Positions 1 to 7,488 of a DNA stretch of 64,000 nucleotides are shown here, in pieces; the stretch's first letter is position 1; every line of letters begins with the position of its first letter. The notes under the pieces were generated by a model. The model was not told the origin of the DNA. It did no database searches and was given only the letters and a program-made list of their open reading frames with translations. The position numbers and the translations under genes are program-made. The stretch lies in contig NC_008321.1 in the NCBI RefSeq assembly GCF_000014685.1, positions 3,345,001 to 3,409,000 of the forward strand, in the 5' to 3' direction. The stretch is from Shewanella sp. MR-4 (GTDB taxonomy: Bacteria > Pseudomonadota > Gammaproteobacteria > Enterobacterales > Shewanellaceae).

Positions 1-108
1 AGCGCCCAAGTGGCCGCCGCTCGTTTGGGGATATCAGTGCATTCGATCTATCGCTATCTGCGTGAAATCAAAGCCAATCAAACCGAAAGCGAGAAAAGCC
101 TCGCTTAA
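1..108 (+). CDS. C-terminal end of a helix-turn-helix DNA-binding protein (partial)
   Basis: The window opens inside this gene; 35 codons remain before a TAA stop. The visible residues contain a short helix-turn-helix, with AAARLGISVHSIYRYLREIK reading as turn plus recognition helix, followed by a polar tail. This arrangement fits the C-terminal Fis-type HTH of a sigma-54 activator or of a small regulator, but the effector domain lies outside the window, so the family cannot be fixed. A strong hairpin follows the stop immediately, so this is the last gene of its transcript. Confidence 0.6.
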   Translation, partial: SAQVAAARLGISVHSIYRYLREIKANQTESEKSLA

Positions 109-146
109 AAACAAAGGGCTAAGATGTTCATCTTAGCCCTTTGTTT
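109..146. terminator. Bidirectional rho-independent terminator
   Basis: An 18-bp perfect stem (109-126 with 129-146) is flanked by A- and T-runs, so it can stop transcription both from the HTH gene on the plus strand and from the RCC1 gene converging on the minus strand. Confidence 0.9.
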
Positions 147-186
147 TTTATTAGCTTGCTAGCTTCAAATGGGATTGCTCATTGGC

Positions 187-1785
187 TTAGAGCACATTGC
201 TCGTTCTACCTGTTACATCCCAAGCCTGTACCGTGCCATCGTCCATTAGGGCAATCACATCCAGTAAATTACTGCGAATATCCCGCATGTGACTCAAATC
301 AACGGCTTGCTTATCTAGCGTCACCGCGGGATCTTCCCGCATCCATACTGCAATCGAGCCATCTTGGCGTTTAACCGTAAAGCCTAACCCCGTAGGGAAT
401 ATATCCGTTGCTTGACTAATGTCAGTTTTGGGGCCAAAGCGGCCATCAACCACAGTGCCATCTTGCTTTAAAAAGGCAAATTCACGTTCATAGGTCACCA
501 CTTTACTTACCTGAGTGACCTCTTGATAACGCGGCTGGTTTTCTGCCAATTCCCATCCTTCCCAAGCGATAGCCGTATTATCCCTACGTAGCGCGACAAA
601 TCCTTCATCAAAGGGATAAACCTTATGCACGCTTTGTAACTTATCCTTAAGGACTGACGTATCAGCACCATTGAATTTACTACCCCAAACGATAAGTTGA
701 CGACCTATGGTTAAGGCGGCAAACGCGTCATTATTGGCAAAAATATCAATCACTTTATTGGCGCGACTTGGACGAGATAAGCGGGCAGGAAATGGCACAT
801 CATACTCAGTTAACTCCCCTTCCCCCCACGCATAAACACTACCGTCAGCCAGTAACGCCGCAAAGCCATTTTTGGAAGCAACAACTTTCACGGCAGGCGC
901 AAGCTGGCTAAGCTTTGCCACTTGCTCACGGCCTTTTTGATCCTCTCTTACCTTACCCCATGACACCAATCTGCCCGTCGCTGTCATCGCGGTAAAAGCA
1001 TCATCATTAGCATAGAGTAGTTTCACATTGTTAAGCGCTGAGGCGACTTCGCGACTATCGCCACCATAATTAGCCTGCCCCCATGTCACTACTGTTCCAT
1101 CCCGTTTTAAGGCGGCAAAAGCCCGATAGTTAACAGATACAGACACGACGTTAGTCATCGCAGGCGCGGCGTGCTTACCAGAGCTTAGCTCGGCAGTTGA
1201 TGCATCTTCAAAAGACCAACTGACGACACTTCCATCTTGCTTAATGGCGGCATAGAGCCCCTTAGCCACCACAAAATCGCGCACATCATGCAGTACAGGT
1301 CTCACTCCTCGAGTCCAAGGCATAGTTTCATCGCCCATTCCCCAAGGGATCAGTTTGTGGTCATGGGTTAACGCGGCAAAGCCGCAGGTATCCTCTGCCG
1401 CATACAGCTGTTTTACATTAAGTAGAGGCTCGGCGGCGTTATTGCTATCGCCACCACACTCGCCATCACCCCATGTGACTACAGTACCGTCTCGTTTGAG
1501 CGCCGCAAATGCATTGAGATTGCTGTAGATTTGACTCACATCGGCTAATTCTGCAGGCATAGGGATTTTGGACGAAGTCTCAGCAATCTCAGGGGTGTTT
1601 GGCTCATGAATCAAGACATTATTCGCGAAAGCGGGTGTTCTGTGAGCCTGAATAGTGTCAGAAATTTGCTGCTTTAACTCTGGGGATATTTCAGAATCTT
1701 GCTTATCTATGATTAAGTTAACCACATGACCTAAGGCAAAAATGGCTAGCGCCACGCCAACCCAGGGGACCTGTTTTTTTTCCAC
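187..1785 (-). CDS. RCC1-repeat beta-propeller protein with N-terminal membrane anchor
   Basis: The protein carries about eleven repeats of the RCC1 type, spaced roughly 45-50 residues apart, each built around a core like FAALKRDGTVVTWG. RCC1 repeats form seven-bladed beta-propellers used for protein contacts. I chose a GTG start at 1785 because AAGGA lies 8 bases upstream; it gives 532 residues and puts a hydrophobic helix (VPWVGVALAIFALGHVV) at the N terminus, followed by a charged linker. This suggests a membrane-anchored propeller facing the periplasm. An in-frame start at 1917 has no ribosome site and would prefix an unlikely Cys-rich stretch. No catalytic domain is seen and the partner is unknown. 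It is monocistronic between two terminators. Confidence 0.85.
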   Translation of the reverse strand: MEKKQVPWVGVALAIFALGHVVNLIIDKQDSEISPELKQQISDTIQAHRTPAFANNVLIHEPNTPEIAETSSKIPMPAELADVSQIYSNLNAFAALKRDGTVVTWGDGECGGDSNNAAEPLLNVKQLYAAEDTCGFAALTHDHKLIPWGMGDETMPWTRGVRPVLHDVRDFVVAKGLYAAIKQDGSVVSWSFEDASTAELSSGKHAAPAMTNVVSVSVNYRAFAALKRDGTVVTWGQANYGGDSREVASALNNVKLLYANDDAFTAMTATGRLVSWGKVREDQKGREQVAKLSQLAPAVKVVASKNGFAALLADGSVYAWGEGELTEYDVPFPARLSRPSRANKVIDIFANNDAFAALTIGRQLIVWGSKFNGADTSVLKDKLQSVHKVYPFDEGFVALRRDNTAIAWEGWELAENQPRYQEVTQVSKVVTYEREFAFLKQDGTVVDGRFGPKTDISQATDIFPTGLGFTVKRQDGSIAVWMREDPAVTLDKQAVDLSHMRDIRSNLLDVIALMDDGTVQAWDVTGRTSNVL

Positions 1786-1936
1786 AACTATATCCTTATC
1801 GTAACTGCAAACTCTCACTGAGTTTAAACGGATGCACAACATCGACTGCGTGCACTCTGAGGCGCGATTGTAACTTAACGGACCAGCAAAATAACATTGC
1901 CCAAAAGTCGAGTACATTCCATCGGCCTTAAAACAT

Positions 1937-1961
1937 AAAAGCAGCGAATATCGCTGCTTTT
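1937..1961 (-). terminator. Terminator of the DUF368 gene
   Basis: An 11-bp stem (AAAAGCAGCGA / TCGCTGCTTTT) with a 3-base loop lies 25 bases after the DUF368 stop; on the minus strand it is followed by T-rich sequence. Confidence 0.8.
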
Positions 1962-1985
1962 ATTTATATCATCCACAGGATTGTC

Positions 1986-2900
1986 TTAATCCCGTTTGCC
2001 GACCTTCTCTAAACCCCAAACTAAGGCGATGGCCGCCAACATACACACAACAGCTAACATCAGCTGTGAAGGTTGGCCCGTCACTTGTTCAAAATTCAGC
2101 GGCGAAATATTTTGCTCCAATAACGGCACTTGTTCACCGTGGGAGTTAGTACGCCAGGTTAAGGTTTGTTTCCAAGGCCAAATTTTACCTAAGGTGCCGA
2201 GCATCAAGCCCGTGAGAAATACTACGGTCGCATCATGGTATTTACGCAGCAAGGCCGAGAGTAAATGGCTAAAGCTTAAAATTCCCAGTAAAGCGCCAAC
2301 GGCAAAACAGGCCAAGATATCGATTTGGATATTTTTTGCCGCCGCGAGTACCACTGGATATAAGCCGAGCAGTAATAAGATAAAACTGCCCGAAATCCCC
2401 GGTAATACCATGGCACAAATGGCAATCGCACCGCCGAAGAAAATATTTAAATAGCTGGCCTCGACCGATACAGGGTTCAGTACAGTGATCACCCAAGCAG
2501 CCAGAACCCCTAAGGCAAATAATCCCAAACGCGCCAGCGTAAAACCACTCACCTGTTTAAGCATGTGCACCACAGAGATGATGATGAGGCCAAAGAAGAA
2601 TGACCAAATCGGAATGGGATGTGCCGCCAGCAACCAAGAAATCAGTTTAGCGAAGGTAAAAATACTGGTCAGGATGCCCGCTAATAGGCTCAGTAAAAAT
2701 CCACCATTAATATGTTCAAACGCGCCTTTAATCCCCTGCGACTTAATCACGCCCCAAAGCGAAGGATTGATACGTTTAACGCTTTCGAGCAAGGTATCGA
2801 GAATACCGGTGATAAAGGCGATAGTGCCACCCGAAACCCCAGGCACCACATCGGCGGCCCCCATGGCCATTCCCTTAAAATAGGTCAGCAAATATTTCAC
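1986..2900 (-). CDS. popT: DUF368 undecaprenyl-phosphate translocase (PopT family)
   Basis: A 304-residue polytopic membrane protein opening with the DUF368 signature (KGMAMGAADVVPGVSGGT) and carrying a second GISGS-type motif near residue 170, as in this internally duplicated family. DUF368 proteins were recently shown to recycle undecaprenyl phosphate across the cytoplasmic membrane for wall and O-antigen synthesis, together with DedA-type UptA. The start is GTG, with AAGGA six bases upstream. It is transcribed alone. Function is inferred from the family; the family match itself is clear. Confidence 0.88.
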   Translation of the reverse strand: MKYLLTYFKGMAMGAADVVPGVSGGTIAFITGILDTLLESVKRINPSLWGVIKSQGIKGAFEHINGGFLLSLLAGILTSIFTFAKLISWLLAAHPIPIWSFFFGLIIISVVHMLKQVSGFTLARLGLFALGVLAAWVITVLNPVSVEASYLNIFFGGAIAICAMVLPGISGSFILLLLGLYPVVLAAAKNIQIDILACFAVGALLGILSFSHLLSALLRKYHDATVVFLTGLMLGTLGKIWPWKQTLTWRTNSHGEQVPLLEQNISPLNFEQVTGQPSQLMLAVVCMLAAIALVWGLEKVGKRD

Positions 2901-3137
2901 TGTGAGTCCTTGTAGTTAAATCATTATGACGTGTCATTGATGACAAATTTGTCGTGATTATACGGTGTTAGCGTAAAAACCGCGAAATGAAGTTTACTTA
3001 ATTCGGCCGACTGGCATTTAATGTTATCCCAATGTTACACTCATCCGACCAGAAAGAAACAGGCACGCCGCTAAGCATTAAAAATATCAGCGGCCCAAGA
3101 CTAACACCTTAAGTTTGCACTCCGATGAAGGATAACC

Positions 3138-3632
3138 ATGAGCCCTAACGCACAAACCCCAAACGCTAAGCCCAATAAGGTTCTCGCGCTCTACCATAAA
3201 ACCCAAGGCTTACCCTTTGGCCAAAAAATCTTTTCCATCATGGTATCACGCATGGCGCCTTATTTTGGCACCATCAAACCACTGATCACTGAATTACGCC
3301 TTAACCGCTGCGCTTGCCTGATTAAAAAACGTCATGCCGTTCATAACCATATAAAAACCGTGCATGTTATCGCCATCTGTAACGGCTTAGAAATGGCGAT
3401 GGGCGTGATGGCCGAAGCATCGATTCCAGCCCATCTGCGTTGGATCCCTAAGGGCATGAGCCTCGATTACACCGCCAAGGCGGGCAGTGATCTTTTATGT
3501 GTTGCCGAAGTCACGCCAGAGCAGTGGACGCCCGGCGATATGTTGGTGCCTGTAACCGCCTACGACACCCAAGGTGTTGTGGTCGTGAAGGGACATATCA
3601 AGTTATGGATTTCAGAAAAGCCACAGAAGTAA
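3138..3632 (+). CDS. DUF4442 hotdog-fold protein (thioesterase-like)
   Basis: 164 residues, length normal for DUF4442, a hotdog-fold family related to PaaI/YiiD thioesterases. The block HVIAICNGLEMAMGVMAE near residues 73-90 corresponds to the helix that lines the active site in hotdog proteins, and the second half gives the expected strand pattern ending in a K-rich tail. The substrate is not known, although acyl-CoA is usual for the fold. GAAGGA precedes the ATG at proper spacing. It is followed by an independent deaminase gene on the same strand, 99 bases away. Confidence 0.75.
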   Translation: MSPNAQTPNAKPNKVLALYHKTQGLPFGQKIFSIMVSRMAPYFGTIKPLITELRLNRCACLIKKRHAVHNHIKTVHVIAICNGLEMAMGVMAEASIPAHLRWIPKGMSLDYTAKAGSDLLCVAEVTPEQWTPGDMLVPVTAYDTQGVVVVKGHIKLWISEKPQK

Positions 3633-3731
3633 ACCAAGCTTAATCATCAATCGAAATCACCACTTAGGTTGTCTTGCTCAACGCTTGCAGGCTGCTATGC
3701 TAAGCCAAACAACCTAAGATAGGGGATCGAA

Positions 3732-4169
3732 ATGGATGAATTTTTACAGGCCGCCATTGATGAGGCAAAACAAGGATTAGCTGAAGGCGGGATCCCCATT
3801 GGCTCAGTATTAGTGATCGACGGAAAAATTGTCGCCCGCGGCCATAACAAACGCGTGCAACAAGGCAGCGCCGTGCTGCACGCCGAAATGGATTGCCTCG
3901 AAAATGCCGGCAGACTAACCGCCGCCGATTATCAAAAGGCCACACTTTATTCGACTCTCTCCCCCTGCGATATGTGTAGTGGGGCAATATTACTCTACGG
4001 CATCCCTAAGGTGGTGGTCGGTGAAAATGTCACCTTTCAAGGGCCTGAAGCCTATGTGCAGTCCCGCGGAGTTGAGGTGACAGTGGTAGACAATCACGAG
4101 TGCAAACAGTTAATGCGCGATTTTATCGCCGCCAAGCCACAGCTGTGGAACGAAGATATTGGCGAATAG
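3732..4169 (+). CDS. Cytosine deaminase of the fungal (FCY1) type
   Basis: A 145-residue zinc-dependent deaminase with the HAE motif (LHAEMDCLE) and the PCDMC metal-binding motif (TLSPCDMCSGAI). Unlike bacterial CodA, which is an amidohydrolase, this resembles yeast Fcy1 along its whole length: the EN.GRL segment, LYGIP..VVGENV.F, the RG.EV.VVD segment and the C-terminal ...W.EDIGE tail all agree with what I recall of Fcy1. The expected reaction is cytosine to uracil plus ammonia for pyrimidine salvage. A tRNA adenosine deaminase (TadA) is unlikely because the C-terminal half differs. The stop codon lies in the loop of a terminator hairpin. Confidence 0.82.
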   Translation: MDEFLQAAIDEAKQGLAEGGIPIGSVLVIDGKIVARGHNKRVQQGSAVLHAEMDCLENAGRLTAADYQKATLYSTLSPCDMCSGAILLYGIPKVVVGENVTFQGPEAYVQSRGVEVTVVDNHECKQLMRDFIAAKPQLWNEDIGE

Positions 4170-4179
4170 CCAATATCTT
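4153..4179 (+). terminator. Terminator overlapping the deaminase stop codon
   Basis: An 11-bp stem, AAGATATTGGC / GCCAATATCTT, with the TAG stop at the edge of its loop, followed by TTC. The last codons of the gene form the left arm. Confidence 0.6.
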
Positions 4180-4313
4180 TCAAAGCGGTTCACGCACCCA
4201 ACGCTTTATGTCGTTGAGTGTTCTTTGGTTTGAGTGCCTGTTAAGCTAGCGCCTTGTATTATCAACTCAATCTCACCGAGCTGACTCGGTTAATTATCCC
4301 CAATAGCAAAAGG

Positions 4314-5558
4314 ATGCCTGCTATCAAACCTATCACTCAAGCTGCCAAGGATCCTTGGGGAAATCCCGTCGATGCGACTCACACGCCCCATCAGCCTATC
4401 CCAACTGAACGTAATGCCAACCTCGATGCCATACGTGGGCTAGCGGTATTGGGGATATTTTTTATGAATATCTATTTTATGGGGATAAGCTTTTATGGCT
4501 ATGCGCCCCATCAAATCCAATTACTCTCAGACCAAGTGCTCGAAGCCTTCAGCAATTTCTTTATTGAAGGGCGCTTTATCAGCTTGTTTTCCATCTTATT
4601 TGGCGTTGGGCTTTATATTCAGTACCAACGATTTAGCGATAAAGGCTTTGCGGCCTATTCGCTGCTGCGCTCACGCTTGAAATGGTTGATTGTCTTTGGC
4701 CTGATCCACGGCATCATTATATGGCCCGGTGATATTTTACTGACCTATGGGATCAGCGGCTTTTTAGCGCTCTGCTATCGAGATGCCAGCATCGCCGAGT
4801 TAAAACGTAAGGCCAATATTTTTATTTTCAGCTCGTTAGTGGTTATCTGCTTAATCAGCATCATGGGCAGTGACGAACTCTTTACCCGCGAATCGCCCTT
4901 ATTCGCCGAGCAATACAGCGTTTGGACAGCAAGTTACCCTAACCAACTGCTGCTGCATGTCATGCAGGTCGGCTACATGGCGCTGGTCATTCCCTTCACG
5001 CTAATGTGGTTCACGGGTGGCTTGATGCTGCTCGGTATGGCGCTCTATCGCCAAGGTAGCTTCGAGCAGGGGTTTGAGCGAAACACCTTAATCAAGCTGG
5101 TTTTAGCCAGCTTAGTGCTCTCCGCCCTAGATACCCTGCTGGGATTAACTCAAAACCCGACATTGGTGATGTTTTCGGACATCATAGTCATGCTAAGTGC
5201 AATCCCGACTGCACTGATTTACATCCATATATTGGTTAAAATCTGCCAAAATCGCTCGACAGTGCTAAGGCCTTTGCAAAATGTCGGCAAACTCGCCTTT
5301 AGCCTGTATATATTGCAATCCATTGTCGGGGTGTTTATCTTTCGCCACTTTGCCCCCGAGTTACTATTAACGCTCGACAGGGGCGGTTATATGGCGATGG
5401 CGCTGGGTTACTCGCTGCTACAATTGCTACTGGCAAGCTTGTATTTACGCTACTTTCACCAAGGGCCACTCGAAAAACTCTGGCGCCAGCTCGCCTTTAA
5501 GTCCATCAACGCTAGTAGCCATTTGAACTCGAACAATGAACAACAAAAGAGCCAATAA
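4314..5558 (+). CDS. DUF418 family membrane protein (YeiB-like)
   Basis: A multi-pass membrane protein whose start matches DUF418 proteins (NLDAIRGLAVLGIFFMNIY, then FFIEGRFISLFSILFGVG) and whose C-terminal third holds the DUF418 domain (VGKLAFSLYILQSIVGVFIF). The family is related to acyltransferase-3/heparan acetyltransferase-like proteins but its substrate is unknown. I start at the ATG at 4314 (414 residues); neither it nor an in-frame TTG at 4254 has a convincing ribosome site, so the start is uncertain. It overlaps the next gene by 23 bases, so the two are probably co-transcribed. Confidence 0.82.
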   Translation: MPAIKPITQAAKDPWGNPVDATHTPHQPIPTERNANLDAIRGLAVLGIFFMNIYFMGISFYGYAPHQIQLLSDQVLEAFSNFFIEGRFISLFSILFGVGLYIQYQRFSDKGFAAYSLLRSRLKWLIVFGLIHGIIIWPGDILLTYGISGFLALCYRDASIAELKRKANIFIFSSLVVICLISIMGSDELFTRESPLFAEQYSVWTASYPNQLLLHVMQVGYMALVIPFTLMWFTGGLMLLGMALYRQGSFEQGFERNTLIKLVLASLVLSALDTLLGLTQNPTLVMFSDIIVMLSAIPTALIYIHILVKICQNRSTVLRPLQNVGKLAFSLYILQSIVGVFIFRHFAPELLLTLDRGGYMAMALGYSLLQLLLASLYLRYFHQGPLEKLWRQLAFKSINASSHLNSNNEQQKSQ

Positions 5559-6009
5559 AACGCCGTCCGCTCCAGTACATGAACGAAAAGCGACTCAAAG
5601 AAGAGTGACTCAATCTAGAACCACAAAATCAAGAGCCGCGCGATCACGTCAGAGTTCGATGCCTTTATTATTAGCACTGGTTTTTCTGGCGATGTTAATC
5701 GGCGCCGCTTGGTGGCATATGCTGCCCCTCGCGATTGTGGGTTTATATCTGCTGCTGAGTTTATCCACCTTTATCGCCTACGCCTTCGACAAATCGGCGG
5801 CGCGTAAAGGCCGCTGGCGCACCAAGGAAAGCACCCTGCATCTAATGTCTCTCCTCGGTGGTTGGCCCGGCGCACTGTTTGCCCAGCAGCTACTACGGCA
5901 TAAATCGGTCAAAGCCGCCTTTCGCCAACTGTTTTGGCTCACGGTCGTGACCAACTTAGCCCTGCTGGGTTATGGGATCCAAACGGGCTTCATGGATAGA
6001 TTGATTTAA
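5536..6009 (+). CDS. DUF1294 membrane protein
   Basis: 157 residues: a very basic N-terminal 40 residues rich in Arg, Ser and Thr, then two or three membrane segments holding the DUF1294 signature (FIAYAFDKSAARKGRWR, then LHLMSLLGGWPGALFAQQ). In many bacteria DUF1294 is fused behind a cold-shock domain; here that domain is replaced by the basic tail, which may bind nucleic acid or membrane surface. The start overlaps the end of the DUF418 gene, indicating translational coupling. Function unknown. Confidence 0.82.
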   Translation: MNNKRANKTPSAPVHERKATQRRVTQSRTTKSRAARSRQSSMPLLLALVFLAMLIGAAWWHMLPLAIVGLYLLLSLSTFIAYAFDKSAARKGRWRTKESTLHLMSLLGGWPGALFAQQLLRHKSVKAAFRQLFWLTVVTNLALLGYGIQTGFMDRLI

Positions 6010-6017
6010 CCGTCACG

Positions 6018-6626
6018 CTAATTCGTTTCTATTTCAATCAATTGCTCGATAGCTTTTAACGCTTGCATGGCAGCACCTGTGTCGCCGCGCAGCTGCGCCG
6101 ACACTATGGCGCCTTCCTTCAATAGGCATAGGGTATCGACAAGATAAGCCGCTTTTGCCTCGGACAAGCCCAAGGCCGCCACTTGCTGACCCATTAAATC
6201 TGCCACCCGCTGTTTATGCTCGGCGCACAAACGATGCACGGGATGGCTGGCATCGGTAAATTCGGCACTCGCATTGATAAAAAAACAGCCCCGAAACTCA
6301 CACAGCTGCGGCACTCTTTGATTAAACCAGTCATCGAGCGCCATAAATAACGCGCGGATCCCCGCCTTACCCGTCTCGGCCGCCTGCACTCGCTCGCTTA
6401 ACCATTGATAAAACACGTGGTCGCGGTACAGCACCACTGCTTCGACCAACTCATCCTTACTGGCAAAATGATGGTACAAGGTTTTTTTGGCAATCGCCGA
6501 CTCCTGCAAAATCTGGTTAATGCCTACCCCATGTACGCTCTGAAAATAAAACAGTTTAAATGCCGTGCTGATGAGCTGTTGACGTTTATCTAAGGGCATA
6601 TCTGACAACACTTCGGGTTGCGGCAT
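6018..6626 (-). CDS. TetR/AcrR family transcriptional regulator
   Basis: 202 residues. Residues 10-55 form the TetR DNA-binding domain (KRQQLISTAFKLFYFQSVHG, then the recognition region AIAKKTLYHHFASKDELVEA). The ligand domain contains FRGCFFINASAEF, typical of the TetR subfamily of small regulators of electrophile or drug responses. GAGGAAG precedes the ATG. Two identical-architecture palindromes lie 45-97 bases upstream, between it and the divergent HPP gene, so autorepression is likely. The inducing ligand is unknown. Confidence 0.92.
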   Translation of the reverse strand: MPQPEVLSDMPLDKRQQLISTAFKLFYFQSVHGVGINQILQESAIAKKTLYHHFASKDELVEAVVLYRDHVFYQWLSERVQAAETGKAGIRALFMALDDWFNQRVPQLCEFRGCFFINASAEFTDASHPVHRLCAEHKQRVADLMGQQVAALGLSEAKAAYLVDTLCLLKEGAIVSAQLRGDTGAAMQALKAIEQLIEIETN

Positions 6627-6670
6627 ATCGCCTTCCTCTGCAATTAGGATTTAAACGTATCTTCTCACAG

Positions 6671-6688
6671 GTAGACAACTCAGTCTAC
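6671..6688. promoter_or_regulatory. TetR operator 1 (inverted repeat)
   Basis: GTAGACAACTCAGTCTAC: perfect 6-bp arms separated by six bases, lying just upstream of the TetR gene. The same arms recur 35 bp away (centre to centre). Confidence 0.75.
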
Positions 6689-6705
6689 TCATGCAATGAT
6701 ACTAG

Positions 6706-6723
6706 GTAGACAGACTGGTCTAC
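6706..6723. promoter_or_regulatory. TetR operator 2 (inverted repeat)
   Basis: GTAGACAGACTGGTCTAC, with the same arms and spacer length as operator 1; an extra G/C pair extends the symmetry by one base on each side. The arms resemble TAGAC...GTCTA sites known for NemR-type TetR proteins. Confidence 0.75.
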
Positions 6724-6877
6724 CCATTAAAGATTCAACACAATTAAGTGCAACGCGGCCACTGGGATAGAGTCAACGGGCAACTCAACACTGCCCTCCC
6801 AAAGCCGCAGCCATTGATATTCACCATATAAACCATAGCCCTTGCGCGATAGCCAAGTTGGGTTCAAAGGACAGATA

Positions 6878-7357
6878 ATGAAAGTGATAAGCCAACAGCA
6901 ATTAAAACCGGCACTGCTCGCAGGCATAGGTGCAATGTTATGTATCAGTGCCTTAGCAAGCTTAGAGCAAATGAGTTCGCACCTGTTGTGGCTGATGGCA
7001 CCCTTTGGCGCCACTATGGTGATTTTATTTGCCCTTCCCGATAGCCCATTGGCGCAGCCAAGAAACATTGTCTGCGGCCACCTACTCACTAGTCTGATGG
7101 GACTTATCATCCTCCACAGTGTGGGCGTCACGCCGCTGAGCTTAGGATTGGCCGTAGGGGCGGGAATCGCATTGATGATGCTGACCCACACAGTGCATCC
7201 TCCTGCAGGAGCAAACCCGCTAGTTATTATGCTGACCGCGCAAGAGTGGGACTTTTTATATTCGCCGGTCGCCAGTGGTCTAGTGCTGATCCTATCCTTT
7301 GGCTGGCTGTATCATAATCTGCTGTGTCGACGCCCCTATCCGCAGAAATGGTTTTAA
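6878..7357 (+). CDS. HPP family membrane protein
   Basis: A 159-residue integral membrane protein with four predicted helices and the family hallmark HPPAGANPL near residue 108, plus APFGATMVILFALPDSPLAQPRN in the first half. HPP proteins include a chloroplast/cyanobacterial nitrite transporter; the bacterial substrate is otherwise unclear. I chose the ATG at 6878, where AAAGGA lies 5-6 bases upstream; an earlier in-frame start at 6842 lacks a ribosome site. Divergent from the TetR gene, with both operators 155 bases or more upstream, so it may be under the same control. Confidence 0.85.
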   Translation: MKVISQQQLKPALLAGIGAMLCISALASLEQMSSHLLWLMAPFGATMVILFALPDSPLAQPRNIVCGHLLTSLMGLIILHSVGVTPLSLGLAVGAGIALMMLTHTVHPPAGANPLVIMLTAQEWDFLYSPVASGLVLILSFGWLYHNLLCRRPYPQKWF

Positions 7358-7441
7358 GCTGCGTCAAAACACTAAAACCTTAACGTGTTAACACATTCAG
7401 GCGTGAAGTGGCTAAAAAAGAGAATAAAGAAGAGGATAAAA

Positions 7442-7468
7442 ATAAAGGGCAAGTTGATTGCCCTTTAT
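7442..7468 (-). terminator. Terminator of atoE
   Basis: An 11-bp stem ATAAAGGGCAA / TTGCCCTTTAT with a 5-base loop; on the minus strand it runs into TTTTATCC, so it mainly serves atoE, while the plus strand lacks a T-run. Confidence 0.8.
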
Positions 7469-7488
7469 CAAAACTGCTCACTTTAAAC

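Noticed and set aside
6727..7191. 154-codon minus-strand frame whose C-terminal 40 residues look protein-like
   Set aside because: Most of it is antisense to the HPP gene and low in sense; the tail (6727-6850) may be a relic but has no start or recognisable family.
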